Assembly (NCBI GenBank): GCA_964424035.1
Contig: CAYRHB010000036.1
Coordinates: 1-28,664, forward strand
Source: Leptolinea sp964424035
GTDB lineage: Bacteria > Chloroflexota > Anaerolineae > Anaerolineales > Anaerolineaceae
DNA: 28,664 nucleotides
Direction of reading: 5' to 3'
Shown here: positions 24,393 through 28,664 of the stretch, one piece after another
How positions within the stretch are numbered: position 1 is the stretch's first letter
How the letters are laid out: each line of letters starts with the position of its first letter
The notes under the pieces: generated by a model
Told to the model about the DNA's origin: nothing
What the model saw: the letters and a program-made list of their open reading frames with translations, nothing else
The model's database searches: none
Position numbers and translations under genes: made by a program

Positions 24393-26624
24393 ATGACCAC
24401 TTCTCCCCATTCCATATTAAAAAACACCTTTGGATATGACGACTTCCTTCCCGGCCAAAAGGAGGTTATTCTCAACATACTTGAACACCGTGACACCCTG
24501 GCCGTCATGCCGACCGGCGGAGGCAAATCCCTGTGCTACCAGATCCCGGCTCTGATTCTTCCCGGAGTGACCATTGTTGTTTCTCCCCTGATAGCCCTGA
24601 TGAAAGACCAGATCGACCAACTGCGCCAGCTCGGGATTCCGGCCGTCACATTAAATAGCTCGCTTGCCGCGCGAGAGTATTTTCATAATACCGGGCAGAT
24701 ACGGAACGGCAAGATACGTCTCATCTACATGGCTCCTGAAACACTGTTGACCGGCAAGGTTTCCGATCTGTTGAAAGACATACGGGTTGATTTGCTGGTG
24801 ATCGATGAAGCTCATTGCATTTCAGAATGGGGGCATGATTTCCGGCCTGAATACCGGGAGATCATTAAAGTCCGGCGTGAATTACCCGGAGTAACCTGCC
24901 TGGCTCTCACGGCAACCGCCACCCACCGGGTTCGGAAGGATATCAAGAAATCCCTGGGTTTTGAGGATCCCAATGAGTTCATCTCCAGTTTTGACCGCAA
25001 GAATCTGGTGATTGAAGTAATCCCAAAGGATCGGGCGGAAGAACAGGCCGTCGAAATGATCAACCAGTTTCCGGGAAGAGCGGGAATCATTTATTGCTTC
25101 TCGCGAAAACAGGTTGACATACTGGCAGCCAAATTAAAACGTCGCCACTTTTTAGCCCTGCCCTATCATGCCGGTCTTTCCGATGATGAACGCCGTAGAA
25201 ACCAGGAAGCCTTCATCCGTGATGACGCCAATATCATTGTGGCCACAGTTGCATTTGGCATGGGCATAAACAAACCGGATGTGCGCTTTGTTTTACACTA
25301 CGACCTGCCCAAAAGTCTGGAAGGCTATTACCAGGAGATCGGGCGTGCCGGCCGCGACGGGCAGAAGTCGGTTTGCCGCTTATTGTTCAGTCATGGCGAC
25401 AAAAACAAGATCCGGTACATCCTCAGCAGCAAAATCGGCAGGGAGCGCGAGGCTGCCGAAGAGCAATTTGATGCCTTGTTGAAGTATGTAGAATCACGGG
25501 GATGCCGCCGGAAACCGCTGCTGGCCTACTTTGGCGAGACTTACAGTGAACCATCCTGTGGAATGTGCGATTGGTGCCTGGCTTCGCAGGAAAAAGTGAT
25601 GGACATCACCATACCGGCTCAAAAATTCATGTCCTGCATGAAACGCAGCGGAGAGATCTTCGGGGCAGCGCATATTTCGGATATTCTGACCGGTCAGACA
25701 ACAGAAAAAATTCTTCAACATAAACATCAAAACCTGACTACATTCGGGATAGGAAAAGACTGGTCAAAGAAAGAGTGGCTTACACTGGCTGACCAGTTGC
25801 AATCATTGAATCTGATCGAAAAGTCAGGCCTGTATAATTCTTTAAAATTGACTCCTGCCGCGTTGGAAACTCTCCAAACCCGCCGGACGATCACAGTCGT
25901 CAAACCCCGGCCCCAACCATTTCTTTTCAATACAGGTCAAACCTCACCGTCAAACCATCCATCCGGGAAACCCGTTAAAAAAGAGCGCAGGCCCGAGGTT
26001 GACAACCAGCTTTACGAGGTTTTGCGGAAGCTGCGAAAAGCCATCGCAGACCGGGAACAGATCGCGCCATATGCCATCTTTCCGGACCGCACTCTGGTGG
26101 AGATGTCTGCCTACCATCCACAGACTGCACAGGCAATGAAACAGATACACGGTGTCGGGTCTGAAAAACTGGCACGCTTCGGAAAAACATTCATTGAAGC
26201 GATCACCTCATTTAGTCGCGAACATGGTCTAAAAGAAATCCTCAAACCATCAGGCAGCCGGGCAAAATCTATATCATCCAACTCTTCAGGGAAACCGAGA
26301 TATGTTGAACTTACCGAGGAATTTATTGGTGGAAAAAGCCTTGATGACCTTTGCACTGAACATGGCATACAAGTACAAACCATTTTTGGATATTTCGTGA
26401 AATATGTAAAAGAAAACCGGACGATTGCAGATCCTGACCGGTTTCTTGCGTATTCCCGAGTTTCTCCTGCCGTACGCAGGCAGGTTCTAAAGCATTTTGA
26501 CAGGATGGGAGCCGACGTTCTGAGTCCGGTCCATAAAAAGCTTGGTGGAACCGTTGATTTCAATGAATTGCGGTTATTGCAGTTGTACTATTTGATCAAA
26601 CGATCACAAAAAAATGGGGAATAG
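24393..26624 (+). CDS. recQ: ATP-dependent DNA helicase RecQ
   Basis: 743 residues. RecQ unwinds DNA 3' to 5' in recombination and repair. Helicase core: motif I VMPTGGGKSLCYQ (Lys45), DEAH box at 138-141 with the aromatic-rich loop EAHCISEWGHDFRPEY, and motif VI QEIGRAGRDGQ. The zinc-binding site is Cys371, Cys389, Cys392 and Cys395, close to the family spacing. The RQC winged helix follows, then an HRDC domain (about 530-605: LYEVLRKLRKAIADREQIAP). The last 100 residues form an extra helix-turn-helix-like domain (YVELTEEFIGGKSLDDLCTE), as in longer RecQ proteins. The N-terminus supports the ATG at 24393, although no Shine-Dalgarno precedes it. Confidence 0.95.
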   Translation: MTTSPHSILKNTFGYDDFLPGQKEVILNILEHRDTLAVMPTGGGKSLCYQIPALILPGVTIVVSPLIALMKDQIDQLRQLGIPAVTLNSSLAAREYFHNTGQIRNGKIRLIYMAPETLLTGKVSDLLKDIRVDLLVIDEAHCISEWGHDFRPEYREIIKVRRELPGVTCLALTATATHRVRKDIKKSLGFEDPNEFISSFDRKNLVIEVIPKDRAEEQAVEMINQFPGRAGIIYCFSRKQVDILAAKLKRRHFLALPYHAGLSDDERRRNQEAFIRDDANIIVATVAFGMGINKPDVRFVLHYDLPKSLEGYYQEIGRAGRDGQKSVCRLLFSHGDKNKIRYILSSKIGREREAAEEQFDALLKYVESRGCRRKPLLAYFGETYSEPSCGMCDWCLASQEKVMDITIPAQKFMSCMKRSGEIFGAAHISDILTGQTTEKILQHKHQNLTTFGIGKDWSKKEWLTLADQLQSLNLIEKSGLYNSLKLTPAALETLQTRRTITVVKPRPQPFLFNTGQTSPSNHPSGKPVKKERRPEVDNQLYEVLRKLRKAIADREQIAPYAIFPDRTLVEMSAYHPQTAQAMKQIHGVGSEKLARFGKTFIEAITSFSREHGLKEILKPSGSRAKSISSNSSGKPRYVELTEEFIGGKSLDDLCTEHGIQVQTIFGYFVKYVKENRTIADPDRFLAYSRVSPAVRRQVLKHFDRMGADVLSPVHKKLGGTVDFNELRLLQLYYLIKRSQKNGE

Positions 26625-26634
26625 TGAGGGAAAA

Positions 26635-27036
26635 ATGCCAACGCGAATCGATATGATCGGATTATTTCCTGAAGATCTTCCAAAAATGGTGGCTTTCTAT
26701 CGGGATGTGCTGGGGTTTGCCATCGATTGGGACGGGCAGGGACCATACGCCGAATTCAAGAATGACGGCGTCCGTTTTGCCATGTATGAACGCAAGCAAC
26801 TACCCGGACTGATGGGTAAAAAGCCAAATTTCACAACCGGTATCAACGGGACCTTTGAACTGGCCATTGATCTGCCCGCATCTGCCGATGTGGACCGCGA
26901 GTATGCCAGGGTGATCGCCTCCGGCGGGCGGGAGGTATATCCTCCGCGTGACGAACCCTGGGGTATGCGGTCTTCGATGATCATGGACCCGGAGGGCAAT
27001 CTGATCGAGATCGGCTCCTGGAACAAGGGCGCCTAA
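26635..27036 (+). CDS. VOC-family (glyoxalase/bleomycin-resistance-like) protein
   Basis: 133 residues from the ATG at 26635, which has AGGGA upstream; the in-frame ATG at 26614 lies inside recQ. The two babb halves of the VOC fold are visible: MIGLFPEDLPKMVAFYRDVL then GFAIDWD in the first, and ELAIDLPASADVDREYARVI, PWGMRSSMIMDPEGNLIEIG in the second. The ending DPEGNLIEI supplies the usual Glu metal ligand. The family includes glyoxalases, dioxygenases, epimerases and antibiotic-binding proteins; nothing here selects one. It begins 10 bp after recQ. Its TAA overlaps the TAG of the convergent EamA gene. Confidence 0.85.
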   Translation: MPTRIDMIGLFPEDLPKMVAFYRDVLGFAIDWDGQGPYAEFKNDGVRFAMYERKQLPGLMGKKPNFTTGINGTFELAIDLPASADVDREYARVIASGGREVYPPRDEPWGMRSSMIMDPEGNLIEIGSWNKGA

Positions 27037-27929
27037 GTCACAGCCGTTGGTTTGCGATTCACCAACCAGACTCCGAAGATGATGGTTGCCCCGCCCAGAA
27101 TCGATGCCCAGGTGACCGGTTCACCCAGCACTGCAAGGGAAACCACCATGGTGACCAGTGGTTCTATATAAAGGAATACACCGGATTCTGCCGCCGTCAG
27201 ATTTTGCAGGGCGTCATACCAGGCGATATAAGCCAGGCCGGAACCCAGGATCCCAAGGACCATAATTGCCATCCATCCGTTGCCTGTCAGGCTTTTAATA
27301 TCACCGGGGCCGGTTTTTATCAGGAAGAACAGTCCGGAAAAACAAAACCCAAAAAGCATGACATAGAACATCATCAGGGACGCGGGCATCCTTTTTAACA
27401 TGCGCCGGGACAGCACAGAGAAAACCGCCCAGTTGGCAGCACTGATCAGGATCAACAGATCTCCCCAGGCCCCTATCCGCCCGATACCGGATAATTGAAT
27501 ATCACCCCGTGATACGACCAGAATCACTCCGATCGCCGCCAGGATCGTCCCGGTGATTTGCAGCCAGCCGGCTTTTTCCTTTAAGACGATCCAGCCCAGG
27601 ATGACAATAAACACCGGGGATGTGGTTACGATCCAGGCTGTGGTTGAGGCTGCCGATGTCAACATTCCCGTGGATTGCAGCCACTGGTGAAAACTGATAC
27701 CCACGAAACCCAACCCGGCTAGGGATAATCCATCCTTCAGTGAAACCGGTTGCCATTGTTTCCGTAACCGGACACCGGCTGCCAGGATGATCACACCCAT
27801 GGCAAACCGCAGAAATACAACCGTTTCCGGTTGAATATCCCGTAAAGCTATCTTGGTGGCAACAAAAGTGGCACCCCAGATGACCACGGCAATGACAGCT
27901 TCAATGATGGAACGTGATTTTTTGGACAA
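27033..27929 (-). CDS. EamA/DMT-family transporter
   Basis: 298 residues with about ten membrane helices in two EamA repeats, the standard size of drug/metabolite exporters. The first repeat starts at IIEAVIAVVIWGATFVATKI, the second near GDLLILISAANWAVFSVLSR. The final GASILGGATIIFGVWLVNRK-type ending (here TWASILGGATIIFGVWLVNR) is characteristic. The start is TTG (27927-27929), preceded by GAGG at a good distance. Members export amino acids, metabolites or toxic compounds; the substrate is unknown. The stop overlaps the convergent VOC gene by 4 bp, leaving no space for a terminator between them. Confidence 0.9.
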   Translation of the reverse strand: MSKKSRSIIEAVIAVVIWGATFVATKIALRDIQPETVVFLRFAMGVIILAAGVRLRKQWQPVSLKDGLSLAGLGFVGISFHQWLQSTGMLTSAASTTAWIVTTSPVFIVILGWIVLKEKAGWLQITGTILAAIGVILVVSRGDIQLSGIGRIGAWGDLLILISAANWAVFSVLSRRMLKRMPASLMMFYVMLFGFCFSGLFFLIKTGPGDIKSLTGNGWMAIMVLGILGSGLAYIAWYDALQNLTAAESGVFLYIEPLVTMVVSLAVLGEPVTWASILGGATIIFGVWLVNRKPTAVT

Positions 27930-27990
27930 TCGAACCTCAACAGGTTGGTATTTGAAAATATCCGGTTAGAGTCGCATAAAACCGGTCCAT

Positions 27991-28002
27991 ACGGATATCC
28001 GT
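27991..28002. promoter_or_regulatory. 12-bp perfect palindrome upstream of the EamA gene
   Basis: ACGGATATCCGT, 62 bp before the EamA start. A perfect dyad of this length in an intergenic region is a reasonable operator candidate, but no regulator is assigned. Confidence 0.3.
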
Positions 28003-28026
28003 GGAATTTTACTCATTTCCCGTAAG

Positions 28027-28067
28027 GTAATAATGGTTCAACCGGGTGATTTTCGGGTGATTATTAC
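28027..28067. promoter_or_regulatory. Composite inverted/direct repeat between lctP and EamA genes
   Basis: Arms GTAATAAT (28027-28034) and ATTATTAC (28060-28067) enclose two copies of CGGGTGATT (28043-28051 and 28054-28062), spaced 11 bp start to start, about one helical turn. This could be an operator for EamA or an RNA element at the 3' side of the lactate permease gene. Confidence 0.35.
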
Positions 28068-28125
28068 AGAAACTTGTGTAACGGACTACCTTTAATTTCC
28101 AGGCGTATTCTATGTACTGGCATTA

Positions 28126-28664
28126 TCAACCCGAAGGCAGCAAAGCGGCCAACCAGGGAACGTACGCCATGGCCATGACTATTAATCCGACAAGTACTGC
28201 CAGCGCAATACTATGGAAGAACACATAACGCAGAATGTCACCTTCATGGCCGTACCATCGGGTAGCCGTGCTGGCAACCACGATACTCTGCGCGTCAATC
28301 ATTTTCCCCATGACGCCACCTGAACTATTGGCGGCAGCCATCAGTACCGGGTTGACACCCACTTGATTGGCGGTCAGTTTTTGGAGACTTCCAAACAGCA
28401 CGTTCGACGATGTATCAGATCCGGTCAACGCCACACCCAGCCACCCCAGCAGGGTACCAAAGAACGGATATAACCAGCCGGTCCGCGCGAATGTCAATCC
28501 AAGTGAGGCATCCAAACCGGAATATCGGGTTACGTAGCCCAGCGATAGCATGGCCATAATGGTCAATAATGAATACCGAACCTGCTTCAGAGTGGAACCA
28601 TATACATGCAGAGCTTCCCGAAAAGAATATCCAAGGATACGGGCAGAAATGAGGGCGGCTGCGA
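28126..28664 (-). CDS. lctP: L-lactate permease, C-terminal part (runs off the window)
   Basis: The open frame continues to the right edge; the ATG/TTG codons near 28566 are internal, since upstream codons also read family sequence (LISARILGYSFREALHVYGS then TLKQVRYS). About 179 residues are visible. Diagnostic segments include LLTIMAMLSLGYVTRYSGLD, FFGTLLGWLGVALTGSDTSS, SLQKLTANQVGVNPVLMAAA and NSSGGVMGKMIDAQSIVVAS, which are the conserved C-terminal half of LctP/LldP/GlcA. The protein is a proton-coupled lactate (or glycolate) symporter with many membrane helices. With AdhE nearby it fits an organism handling fermentation products. The two are far apart and not co-transcribed. Confidence 0.93.
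   Translation of the reverse strand, partial: AAALISARILGYSFREALHVYGSTLKQVRYSLLTIMAMLSLGYVTRYSGLDASLGLTFARTGWLYPFFGTLLGWLGVALTGSDTSSNVLFGSLQKLTANQVGVNPVLMAAANSSGGVMGKMIDAQSIVVASTATRWYGHEGDILRYVFFHSIALAVLVGLIVMAMAYVPWLAALLPSG

Noticed and set aside
1..28664. CRISPR arrays, tRNA or rRNA genes, transposases, phage genes
   Set aside because: I looked for regular spaced repeats, RNA-gene sequence and mobile-element protein motifs and saw none.

Overview
This window looks like a chromosomal segment of a flagellated, gram-positive-like anaerobe, most plausibly a Chloroflexota (Anaerolineae-type) bacterium. That placement is inferred from family resemblance only: monoderm-style lipoproteins, a flbD-motA-motB-fliL-fliM-fliN motility string, a Rex/AdhE fermentation locus, a BMP-type ABC importer and an OFA-type transporter, at roughly 50% G+C. 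No rRNA or tRNA is present to confirm it. A run of 10 Ns shows that this is draft sequence.

Layout. (1) 1-3694, minus strand: a compact motility operon flbD, motA, motB, fliL, fliM, fliN (cut by the window edge), with tiny gaps or overlaps. (2) 3808-6725, minus strand: a GAF-GAF-PAS histidine kinase preceded by an OmpR-type response regulator. The regulator is frameshifted by an exact 13-bp tandem duplication, which separates receiver from DNA-binding domain. (3) 6799-9969, plus strand: a beta-propeller lipoprotein, a HEAT/ARM-like repeat protein and an M28 peptidase lipoprotein. (4) 10069-12720, minus strand: bifunctional AdhE, with a cluster of Rex-type NADH/NAD+-sensing operator half-sites just upstream. 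(5) 13063-22465, plus strand: a GntR/UTRA regulator, a complete BMP-type (nucleoside/purine family) ABC importer and a three-subunit molybdenum hydroxylase of the xanthine dehydrogenase family, followed by an OFA-family MFS carrier at 22669-24315. (6) 24393-27036, plus strand: RecQ helicase and a small VOC protein. (7) 27033-28664, minus strand: an EamA exporter and the C-terminal part of an L-lactate permease.

The most coherent system is region 5. It reads as regulated uptake of a purine/nucleoside-like compound (permeases, lipoprotein, ATPase) joined to its oxidation (FAD, 2Fe-2S and Mo subunits), with the OFA carrier as a possible exporter or second importer of a product. In this sequence two of its transporter genes are damaged: an in-frame TAG in the first permease, and an assembly gap plus about 60 bp of foreign-looking homopolymer-rich sequence near the end of the ATPase. 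With the response regulator, that makes three interrupted genes, each of which may be biological or a sequencing/assembly error.

I see no CRISPR array, prophage, transposase or clearly new system. The observations most worth checking are the 13-bp duplication in the response regulator, the Rex operator cluster, the amber codon, the damaged ATPase end, and the terminator-like hairpin abutting the recQ start codon.
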